Source: Chloroflexota bacterium
GTDB lineage: Bacteria > Chloroflexota > UBA11872 > VXNJ01
Reading direction: 5' to 3'
DNA length: 8,722 nt
Assembly (NCBI GenBank): GCA_026708165.1
Contig: JAPOVO010000422.1
Coordinates: 1-8,722 of the forward strand
In this document: positions 1 to 5,673 of the stretch, piece by piece
How the letters are laid out: every line of letters begins with the position of its first letter
How positions within the stretch are numbered: position 1 is the first letter of the stretch
The notes under the pieces: generated by a model
Told to the model about the DNA's origin: nothing
The model's database searches: none
Seen by the model: the letters and a program-made list of their open reading frames with translations, nothing else
Position numbers and translations under genes: made by a program

Positions 1-1
1 G

Positions 2-157
2 GTGCACGACGAACTGCTGTTCGAGCTTCCGCACTCGGAGCGCGACCGGCTGGCGGCGGCCGCGCGCGACGTAATGAGCGGCGCGTTCGATCTGGACGTT
101 CCGCTAAAGGTGGACGTCTCCGCCGGGCCTAACTGGGGTGAGCTATCGCCGGTTTGA
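2..157 (+). CDS. polA: DNA polymerase I, C-terminal end (partial)
   Basis: These are the last 51 codons and the TGA stop of DNA polymerase I, which fills gaps and replaces RNA primers during replication and repair. The fragment begins with VHDELLFELP, the palm-domain motif C of family A polymerases, whose Asp is one of the two metal-binding catalytic residues. It ends with LKVDVSAGPNWGELSPV, matching the family's usual ending (LKVdv..GpNWgel). Base 1 is the last base of the preceding codon, so the gene continues off the left edge. The fragment shows no frameshift or odd residue. Its neighbour on the same strand starts about 300 bp downstream, so polA is likely the end of its transcription unit. 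The identification is secure because the motif and its distance to the C-terminus are both characteristic. Confidence 0.95.
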   Translation: MHDELLFELPHSERDRLAAAARDVMSGAFDLDVPLKVDVSAGPNWGELSPV

Positions 158-455
158 GACCCGCCCGGGCCCACTCAAGTGGGAATTGCCCGCTCATCGG
201 CGCTGTCTACACGCCATGGCGGCGGGCGTCCGGGACGCGCCGGGGTGAGTCTCCATTCCGACTTCCGGGCCGGCGGTCCGACATTACGGGATATCATGTT
301 TGGCGTAGTCGGCGCTTCGCCGCGGTGCAAGAGTCTTGTTACATGACCCCGAAACGCCGCATCGCCGGCTCATGACGCGGAAGACCGGACTTGACGGACT
401 GAGTTACAACCCAACCCGACACTCCGCGTGAGCCAAAAAGAGAGGAACTGCGAAA
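158..455. other. Intergenic region with several short hairpins, no convincing gene
   Basis: About 298 bp separate polA from the next gene. A 73-codon open frame (154-375) overlaps the polA stop and has no recognisable domain, so I do not call it. Besides the hairpin at 166-192 there are two compact dyads: GCGTC-CGG-GACGC at 226-238 and CGGCG-CTT-CGCCG at 310-322. Possible promoter pieces are TATCAT (292-297), TTACAT (339-344) and a good -35-like TTGACG (391-396), but none is paired with a partner at proper spacing. The promoter of the downstream coiled-coil/NYN unit most likely lies here and I cannot place it. Confidence 0.5.
166..192 (+). terminator. Hairpin after polA, possible weak terminator
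   Basis: Nine bases after the polA stop lies CCCAC (170-174), a TCAA loop and GTGGG (179-183). An outer arm, CGGG (166-169) with CCCG (189-192), could extend it across a 5-nt bulge. No T-run follows, so it is not a classical intrinsic terminator. It may still end or slow transcription, or protect the polA mRNA 3' end. This is a structural reading only. Confidence 0.35.
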
Positions 456-1001
456 TTGCCCCCCAGAACCAGCCGGCGCGCCAGTAAGTCGCGCACTGCG
501 CAGCCGGCCAATGCAAACAAAGAACCGGACCAGGCCCGAAAGACGACCTCGAAAGCGCGCACGCCGGCGAAGCTGCCGGACCACCCGCAACATCACAGGA
601 TGATCGCCAGAAACCTGAATGGACTGCTGGAGAACATGGCCGAGCTGCGGAACGACTTGCTGGCCGAGCGCAAGGACCACAGGTCCGATTTCAAGGCGCT
701 CGACAGAAAGCTGTTCAAGCTCCAGAACGACGTCGAAAAACTCGCCGCCAGCCATGCCAACTTCATGGAAGAGATGACCACCGTGGCGTTTGACGCAAAC
801 CTCGATCTCAGAGGCGCGCTCAATGCAATCGAAGCTATATGGGACGCGATGGCGGAGGTAGCGCCAAGCAAGAAGAAGACGGTGGCGGCAAGGCGGCGGG
901 AGGCCGGGGAGCGTGAGAAGAATCGAGTCGCGGCGATAGACGACAAATTGCGGGCGCTTGCCGACTCCGCAACAGAAGACAGGAAGAAACCCAAATCATG
1001 A
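456..1001 (+). CDS. Basic coiled-coil protein of unknown function
   Basis: I do not recognise a family for this 181-residue protein. Residues 1-45 are Lys/Arg/Pro/Ala-rich and look disordered and able to bind nucleic acid. Residues about 48-108 are strongly helical with a heptad-like pattern (LLENMAELRNDLLAERK, then ALDRKLFKLQNDVEKLA), and a second charged helix covers about 141-170. There is no signal peptide, membrane segment or cysteine, so it is probably cytoplasmic and oligomeric. The start is TTG at 456, preceded by AGAGG (441-445) ten bases upstream. The next methionine (residue 49) would remove the basic tail. The stop overlaps the ATG of the NYN nuclease gene by four bases (ATGA), which suggests translational coupling and a physical or functional partnership. 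It could be an adaptor or nucleic-acid-tethering subunit for that nuclease (inference). An open frame on the opposite strand is a shadow. Confidence 0.75.
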   Translation: MPPRTSRRASKSRTAQPANANKEPDQARKTTSKARTPAKLPDHPQHHRMIARNLNGLLENMAELRNDLLAERKDHRSDFKALDRKLFKLQNDVEKLAASHANFMEEMTTVAFDANLDLRGALNAIEAIWDAMAEVAPSKKKTVAARRREAGEREKNRVAAIDDKLRALADSATEDRKKPKS

Positions 1002-1735
1002 GACGACTAAGACCGGTGCCGGAGCGTTACGACGATGAGAATGCGGGCCGCGATGACGGCGGCGACAGCGCGGGACTAGCCACATTTCTTGACGATTTGA
1101 AGGCGGCGCTGAAGCGGCCGGCCAAAAGCGACGCCGAGCTGATCTCGACCCTAAAGAGGATCAACAAGTCGCTGGAGCATTCGGCCAACGGCGCGGCGAA
1201 CGACTCGGGAACCGAAGCAGGCCCGCAGCTCAGGCTGGGAGTGTTTGCCGATACCGCGAATCTGACGGACCGGGTCAACGAGAACCCGACCGTGATCGAC
1301 TACCAGAAGCTGCTAGAGCGCGTCATCGGCAACCGGCGGATCGTACACGCGCGGGCGTATTGCCCGATTTACGCCGAATACGGCGGCCGGCTGGAAGACC
1401 AGCGCACCGTCTCACCGGTATGGGGCAAGGGCTACGACATCGTGACCAAGCCGGTGAAGATGTTCGCCGACGGGACGCGCAAAGCCGACCTCGACCTGGT
1501 GCTGGCGGTCGACGTCATAAGGCGCATCGAGTCGATGGACGTGCTGGCGCTGTTGTCGGGCGACGGTGACTTCGTTCCCGTGGTCGACCTGGTCCGTGAG
1601 AAGGGCGTGCGTGTGGAGGTGTACTCATTCGCGGAATCGATGGCCGAGGAGCTGCGCCTTCACACCGACGCGTTTTATGACCTACACGCGATGACCGAAG
1701 TCCACGCCCCGGCCTCGATCAGGTCCGTGGGGTAA
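998..1735 (+). CDS. NYN domain (LabA/DUF88-like) PIN-fold putative ribonuclease
   Basis: This 245-residue protein carries a NYN domain at about 78-232. NYN domains are PIN-like metal-dependent nucleases, usually acting on RNA, and include bacterial LabA-like proteins. The acidic set is visible: D85 with N88 in VFADTANL; D164, D166 and D172 in KADLDLVLAVD; and D189 and D191 in LLSGDGDFVPVV. The catalytic site therefore looks intact. Residues 1-75 form a charged extension with a helical stretch (about 27-62) not needed for the NYN fold, perhaps a docking segment for the coiled-coil protein upstream. The ATG overlaps that gene's stop (ATGA), and AGGAAG (981-986) lies 11 bases before the start. 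There is no signal peptide, so it should be cytoplasmic. The family assignment is firm, while the RNA target and biological role are unknown. A toxin, RNA-turnover or defence role is possible but nothing here shows it. Confidence 0.85.
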   Translation: MRRLRPVPERYDDENAGRDDGGDSAGLATFLDDLKAALKRPAKSDAELISTLKRINKSLEHSANGAANDSGTEAGPQLRLGVFADTANLTDRVNENPTVIDYQKLLERVIGNRRIVHARAYCPIYAEYGGRLEDQRTVSPVWGKGYDIVTKPVKMFADGTRKADLDLVLAVDVIRRIESMDVLALLSGDGDFVPVVDLVREKGVRVEVYSFAESMAEELRLHTDAFYDLHAMTEVHAPASIRSVG

Positions 1736-1765
1736 GAGGGCCGGGGGGCCGGTTCAAACCCTCTT
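1734..1765 (+). promoter_or_regulatory. Inverted repeat covering the TTG start of the HAD gene
   Basis: AAGAGGG (1734-1740) can pair perfectly with CCCTCTT (1759-1765). The loop holds CCGG-GGGG-CCGG (1741-1752), which can fold further. The left arm overlaps the NYN stop codon (TAA 1733-1735) and the right arm contains the first two bases of the TTG start at 1764. No T-run follows, so it is not a typical terminator. Sequestering the start would make HAD translation depend on ribosomes arriving from the NYN gene (inference). Confidence 0.4.
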
Positions 1766-2498
1766 GATACGAGGCGTAATCTTCGACCTGGGAGACACGC
1801 TGGTCACCCAAGCGCCGCTGGCCGGGGGAGACGCAAACCTGGAAGCAGCCAGCGCGATCCTGCCGCTCGTCGAGGAGTACTCGGGGTACTCGCCCAGCGC
1901 CGAGGAACTCGCGGCGGCGATCGGAAGAAACCTGCAAGACGCGGTCGTCGAGTCGTACGAATCGAACCACTCCCAGCCTGACACGGAAGCGCTGTTTCAC
2001 GACGTTCTCGACGACTTGGGGTGCAGCCTGCCGCGCGAACATGCCCGCACGGTCCTCGACGGCTACTTTCGGCGCTACTACGAAAGCATGGCGCCTCTCG
2101 CCGACGTGATGGAGACGCTGACGCTGGCGAAGGGATTGGCGCTCAAGCTGGGCATCCTCGCCAACGTTTTGTGGGGGCCGGAACTGCTGCGCGACCGGTT
2201 GCGGAGAATTGGCATCGCCCGTTCAATCAACTGCATGGTATTGAGCTACGAAATCGGGTGGATGAAGCCGTTTCCCGGCGCGTACCGCGAGGTCTTGCAG
2301 CGAATGGACCTCCGCCCGTCCGAGGTCGTGATGGTGGGCGACGATCCATACGTGGACGTTATAGGCGCGCAGCGCGCGGGCCTGAAGGCGATCTGGAAGC
2401 GGCTGGATATGGGTCTTGCACCGCCCGAAGGTGCACGCCCGCACCAGATAATCGACAGTATCCGCCAGCTGCTGCCGGCGGTGGCGGAGATGGTTTGA
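1764..2498 (+). CDS. HAD-superfamily hydrolase, subfamily IA-like
   Basis: This 244-residue protein has the layout of a small-molecule HAD phosphatase with a helical cap at about 20-110. Motif I is IFDLGDT, with nucleophile Asp8 and Gly at the +2 place, as in the D-x-G variant. Motif III is Lys168 in GWMKPFPG. Motif IV is VGDDPYVDVIGAQRAG, with Asp193, Asp194 and Asp198. At motif II the usual Ser/Thr before Asn is Ala133 (GILANVLWG), an unusual change at a phosphate-contacting position. The TTG start at 1764 is forced because motif I begins at residue 6 and no in-frame ATG or GTG lies between the start and the upstream gene. No clear ribosome binding site is visible, so translation may be coupled to the NYN gene 28 bp upstream. 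It overlaps the methyltransferase start by one base. The substrate cannot be predicted, and a 2-haloacid dehalogenase is an alternative. Confidence 0.85.
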   Translation: MIRGVIFDLGDTLVTQAPLAGGDANLEAASAILPLVEEYSGYSPSAEELAAAIGRNLQDAVVESYESNHSQPDTEALFHDVLDDLGCSLPREHARTVLDGYFRRYYESMAPLADVMETLTLAKGLALKLGILANVLWGPELLRDRLRRIGIARSINCMVLSYEIGWMKPFPGAYREVLQRMDLRPSEVVMVGDDPYVDVIGAQRAGLKAIWKRLDMGLAPPEGARPHQIIDSIRQLLPAVAEMV

Positions 2499-3211
2499 TG
2501 CAGGCGCTCAAACGGGCCGCGCTGCGGCTGCTGCGTTTTCCGGGACCGACTCTCAACACCGCCTCGTCACGAAACATGCGAGCGCTTGGCGCGCGGCTTG
2601 CGGGTCACCGACGCGACGATCGATTACGGGTTCTGAACGTGGGCGGCGGCGGGCGGGCGCTCCCGGCGAACGATGTTGGCCGCGGCGTCGTGGACGCCAC
2701 TATCTACCTGGACATCAGGCGCACGCCGCTCGTCGGGGTGGTTGGAGACGCGCTGGCGCTCCCGTTCGCCGACGGCTCGGTCGACGCGGCGCTTTCGCTG
2801 GCCGTCCTGGAGCACGTTCGCGACCCCGAGCTTTCGGTCGCTGAGATGCTGCGAGTGCTCAAGCCCAACGGTCTCGTCTATTGCGAGGTCCCGTTCCTTC
2901 AGGCTTATCACGCGGCGCCGCACGACTACACGCGGTATACGAATTCCGGGATGCGGCGTCTGTTCCGGGACTTCGACGAGATCGACCTCGGCGTGTGCAC
3001 CGGACCCAGCTCGGCGCTTAGCTGGATTCTTCGCAGATACCTGGCGGGACTGCTGACCGGCTTCTCGGACAACCGGCGGGCGAAGTTCCTCGCCGAGTTC
3101 GTGGCGGCCTGGCTTACGTTCCCGATCAAGTATCTCGATTACCTGTTCGCCGGACGGCCGGCCGCTCCGGAGATCGCGTCGGCGTTCTACTTTCTGGGCA
3201 AGAAAAAGTAG
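2498..3211 (+). CDS. Class I SAM-dependent methyltransferase (Methyltransf_11-like)
   Basis: This 237-residue protein shows the SAM-binding Rossmann motifs in order: VLNVGGGG (motif I, 45-52), YLDIRR with Asp72 ending strand 2, GDALALPFADGSVDAALS (83-100), LEHVRDP (104-110), and the RVLKPNGLVYCEVPF strand (119-133). The later HDYTRYT stretch (142-148) resembles methyltransferases often found in polysaccharide or lipid clusters (inference, substrate unknown). The open frame runs upstream through the HAD gene to 2021 but is noise there. I choose ATG 2498, which overlaps the HAD stop (TGATG) and has GGAG (2486-2489) eight bases before it. The N-terminus (MQALKRAALRLLRF) is amphipathic and basic and could lie on a membrane. 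It is probably co-translated with the HAD hydrolase, so the two may modify the same metabolite. There is no sign of truncation. Confidence 0.87.
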   Translation: MQALKRAALRLLRFPGPTLNTASSRNMRALGARLAGHRRDDRLRVLNVGGGGRALPANDVGRGVVDATIYLDIRRTPLVGVVGDALALPFADGSVDAALSLAVLEHVRDPELSVAEMLRVLKPNGLVYCEVPFLQAYHAAPHDYTRYTNSGMRRLFRDFDEIDLGVCTGPSSALSWILRRYLAGLLTGFSDNRRAKFLAEFVAAWLTFPIKYLDYLFAGRPAAPEIASAFYFLGKKK

Positions 3212-3284
3212 GCCTACAGATCAAGCGGCGCTGGGGCTCTTGTTAAAATGTCTTTCACCCGAATGAGAGTCCGATGGTGAAGCC

Positions 3285-4520
3285 ATGATCCCGAAAGCGG
3301 CCTTTGAAGCGGCCGGCAATTCCTCTCCCGGCCGCCGCCTGTTTGGAAGGCTTTTGAAACGCTCGATATTGCGAACGCTGGCGTGGCTGGCGCTGGGGTG
3401 TCTCGCTTTGGCCGCGTGCACGTCGGAATCCGGCAGCGGTTTTCGCATGGTTTCGGGGCCGGAACAACCGAGGACCAGGGCCGCCGGGGGCAGTGGATTT
3501 ACGCCCGCGGTGACATTGGAACCGACAATGCCATCCACCGACGCCGACTCAGTAACGCAGGCGTTGATGGACCAGGGATATCTGCGACTCCGGCTCGGCG
3601 ATTTCGAGGGGGCCGCCGAGGCATTCACCGGGCACATCGAGGAATACGGCGGCGAGGTTTCCGCACTCCTGGGAAGGGGCCGGGCGTGGGCCGGCGCGGG
3701 AGAGTTCGACAAGGCCATCGCCGACTTCTCGGCGGTGATAGAACTCGATGACGAGCATCCCGAGGCGTACGAAGAGCGAGCCGATGCGCTGATCGCCGCC
3801 GAGCGTCCGATAGAGGCGCTGGACGACTTGGGCCAGCTCGCCCGGTTGCGGCCCGACGATCCGACCGCCTACCGACGCCGGGCACTCTTATACATCCAGC
3901 TCGGAAGACCGGATATCGGTGAGCGTGAGATCGAACGGGCGGTAGCGCTATCCGGCAAGTCGGCATTCGATCATTACGTCCTGGGGCTGGCGAAATTCGG
4001 CCTGCGGGACTATGAGTCGGCGCTCGCAAGTCAAAACAGAGCGCTCGATATGATTCGAGAGCAGGATCTGGGAGACGGCTTCAGCGCGGCGGTCCTGACA
4101 TCGCGCGGCGAAACCAATCTTCGCCTCGAAAAACACGATCGAGCTTACGAAGACTTGACCAGAGCGCTCCAGCTTGGCGGCCCGAGCATATCGGTCTACG
4201 AGCTGCGGGCTCAGGTCTCTTATTCGCGAGAGCGCTACGACCAGGCCGCCGCCGATTACGCGCTCGCCATACAAGTCGACCCGAACAGCGCGCGCCTGTA
4301 TAACAACCTGGCCGATTCTCGGATGCTGGCCGGCAACCTCGATCTGGCCCTTCAGAACATCGAAACGGCGTTGCGGCTGGACCCGACTTTCGCGACGGCC
4401 CATCAGACCAAGGGCGAGATCCTGGAGAAGCTGGGCCGGATAGACGACGCCAACGAGAGTTTCGACAACGCGGCGGAGCTGGGCTTTTCCGCCGATTCGG
4501 TCGAGTCGCCCGAAGAGTGA
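3285..4520 (+). CDS. TPR-repeat lipoprotein
   Basis: This is a 411-residue exported protein. A signal sequence at about 25-44 ends in the lipobox LAAC with Cys45 as the lipid-anchored residue, so the mature protein should be tethered outside the cytoplasmic membrane. A flexible stretch (46-90) leads to a solenoid of roughly nine tetratricopeptide repeats (about 92-400), for example YLRLRLGDFEGAAEAF, AWAGAGEFDKAIADFSAVIE, YALAIQVDPNSARLYNNLAD and EKLGRIDDANESFDNAAELG. TPR proteins usually scaffold protein complexes and I see no catalytic domain. ATG 3285 has a modest GGTGA (3276-3280) ahead of it. TTG 3354 would give a more typical short signal peptide (residue 24 onward, MKRSILRTLAW) but its GGAAGG is only three bases away. 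A -10-like TAAAAT lies at 3244-3249 without a clear -35. The gene stands alone and converges on the oxidoreductase gene 13 bp away. Confidence 0.88.
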   Translation: MIPKAAFEAAGNSSPGRRLFGRLLKRSILRTLAWLALGCLALAACTSESGSGFRMVSGPEQPRTRAAGGSGFTPAVTLEPTMPSTDADSVTQALMDQGYLRLRLGDFEGAAEAFTGHIEEYGGEVSALLGRGRAWAGAGEFDKAIADFSAVIELDDEHPEAYEERADALIAAERPIEALDDLGQLARLRPDDPTAYRRRALLYIQLGRPDIGEREIERAVALSGKSAFDHYVLGLAKFGLRDYESALASQNRALDMIREQDLGDGFSAAVLTSRGETNLRLEKHDRAYEDLTRALQLGGPSISVYELRAQVSYSRERYDQAAADYALAIQVDPNSARLYNNLADSRMLAGNLDLALQNIETALRLDPTFATAHQTKGEILEKLGRIDDANESFDNAAELGFSADSVESPEE

Positions 4521-4533
4521 GTCCGCAGCCGGG

Positions 4534-5526
4534 CTAAGCGACCGTCACTTCGCGGCCGAGACGGGCCGATTCGTATATGGCTTCTGTGAACCGAACCACG
4601 GCGAGACCGGCTTCGCCCGGCGCCTTCACGTCGTCGCGTCCCAGGATCGCGTCTACGAAGTTCGCGTCGGGAGTCGATCCTTCGGGCAGATCGCCAAGTT
4701 CGACCGGCCCATCGCTGAAGCTCTGGTGGAACATCTCGACCTGCGAGCGACCGGGTATTCGCCCGGCCTCTATTCGAATGGAACCTTTGGAGCCGAAGAT
4801 GTTCACGGATTCGTAGATCGATGGGACCGAGCGTCCTACCACCGCAATGCTGCCGAGGCAGCCTCCGGCGAACGTCAGGGAGACCGAGCTGTTGATCTCC
4901 ACCGGCGCGCTGAGGTTCGACGAGTAGGCCGAGACCCTGTGCACGTCCAGCCCGGTAGCGAACAGGAGAAAATCGAGCAGATGGCTCCCCGTGTCGAGGA
5001 GCATCCCCCCGCCTGAAATCGCAGGGTCCTGACGCCACTTGCCGCGGGAGAGGTCCATCCAGCCCTGACTCAGCACGACCGACACGAACTCAAGCTCGCC
5101 GAGAGCGCCCGAGCCGACTATCTGTCTGACGTATCGAAAGTTGGGTTCGTACCGCCGCTGGTAGGAGACCAGCAGCACCTTGCCCGCCTCGTCGCGCCCG
5201 GCCAGCACTTCTTTGGCCTCGTCGGTCGAGATCACGAGAGGCTTTTCGACCAGAACATGGCAACCCGCTTCGAATGAGTCGACTATGTGCGCGGCGTGCA
5301 GCGCGTGCGGGGTTGCGATCTCGACCGCGTCGGGACCGGCTTCCTCAAGCAGGGAACGGTGATCGGCGAATTCAGGCGTGCCTTCCAGGGCCGGAAATCG
5401 CTCCTTCATCCGCGCTATCGACTCCTCGCTCGTATCGGCGAGTCCCACGATCTCGACCTCTGGAAAGGACAGGAGATTGCCGATATGACCCGCAGCCATG
5501 AAGCCGCCGCAGCCGACTATGCCCAT
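4534..5526 (-). CDS. Gfo/Idh/MocA-family NAD(P)-dependent oxidoreductase
   Basis: This 330-residue protein has the family's two-domain plan. An N-terminal Rossmann domain begins with GIVGCGG and has Asp31 after strand 2 (VGLAD). The signature EKP (94-96) includes the catalytic Lys95. The C-terminal alpha/beta domain holds GGGMLLDTGSHLLDFL, whose Asp178 and His182 sit at the usual substrate and catalytic positions. Length is normal for the family. Members oxidise or reduce hydroxyls on sugars, inositols or related compounds, and the exact substrate cannot be read here. It is likely cytoplasmic. It lies 147 bp downstream of the anti-sigma gene on the same strand and may share its transcript or have its own promoter. 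ATG 5526 is the only standard start before an in-frame TAG at 5557-5559. The strongest ribosome binding site is oddly far (see the separate entry). Confidence 0.92.
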   Translation of the reverse strand: MGIVGCGGFMAAGHIGNLLSFPEVEIVGLADTSEESIARMKERFPALEGTPEFADHRSLLEEAGPDAVEIATPHALHAAHIVDSFEAGCHVLVEKPLVISTDEAKEVLAGRDEAGKVLLVSYQRRYEPNFRYVRQIVGSGALGELEFVSVVLSQGWMDLSRGKWRQDPAISGGGMLLDTGSHLLDFLLFATGLDVHRVSAYSSNLSAPVEINSSVSLTFAGGCLGSIAVVGRSVPSIYESVNIFGSKGSIRIEAGRIPGRSQVEMFHQSFSDGPVELGDLPEGSTPDANFVDAILGRDDVKAPGEAGLAVVRFTEAIYESARLGREVTVA

Positions 5527-5548
5527 TCTTATCGATGCGATGACGCCA

Positions 5549-5555
5549 CCCTCCT
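5549..5555 (-). promoter_or_regulatory. Strong Shine-Dalgarno-like AGGAGGG, 22 bases from the oxidoreductase ATG
   Basis: On the minus strand AGGAGGG is near-perfect, but 22 bases separate it from ATG 5526. Only ten sense codons lie between the in-frame TAG (5557-5559) and that ATG, and none is ATG, GTG or TTG. An ATC codon at 5539-5541 sits seven bases from the site, the ideal spacing, and would add six residues (IASIRM reading into GIVG). A rare non-AUG start or a chance match are both possible. Confidence 0.4.
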
Positions 5556-5673
5556 GCTACGTGTTTCCGTCGGCTCTCAGCCAACCGATAGGATAGCCGC
5601 CGCCCTCCGACGCAGCTGGTCGGCGACGATGTTGAGATTGCCGGGAGATGCGGTAATTGTCGTCCGACGAGTC

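Noticed and set aside
154..375. 73-codon open frame after polA
   Set aside because: It overlaps the polA stop, has no ribosome binding site or domain, and its Arg-rich composition fits chance.
1749..1765. GGTTCAAACC resembles the T-loop of a tRNA
   Set aside because: The flanking bases do not form a five-pair T-stem (C51 would face T63) and no acceptor or anticodon arm is present nearby.
2021..2497. Long N-terminal extension of the methyltransferase frame back to 2021
   Set aside because: It runs inside the HAD gene in another frame, is Arg/Gly/Ala-rich with no domain, and ATG 2498 has a good ribosome binding site and TGATG coupling.
4403..5038. 211-codon open frame on the - strand
   Set aside because: It overlaps the oxidoreductase in another frame and the end of the TPR gene. 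The translation is Arg/Gly-rich with no recognisable domain.
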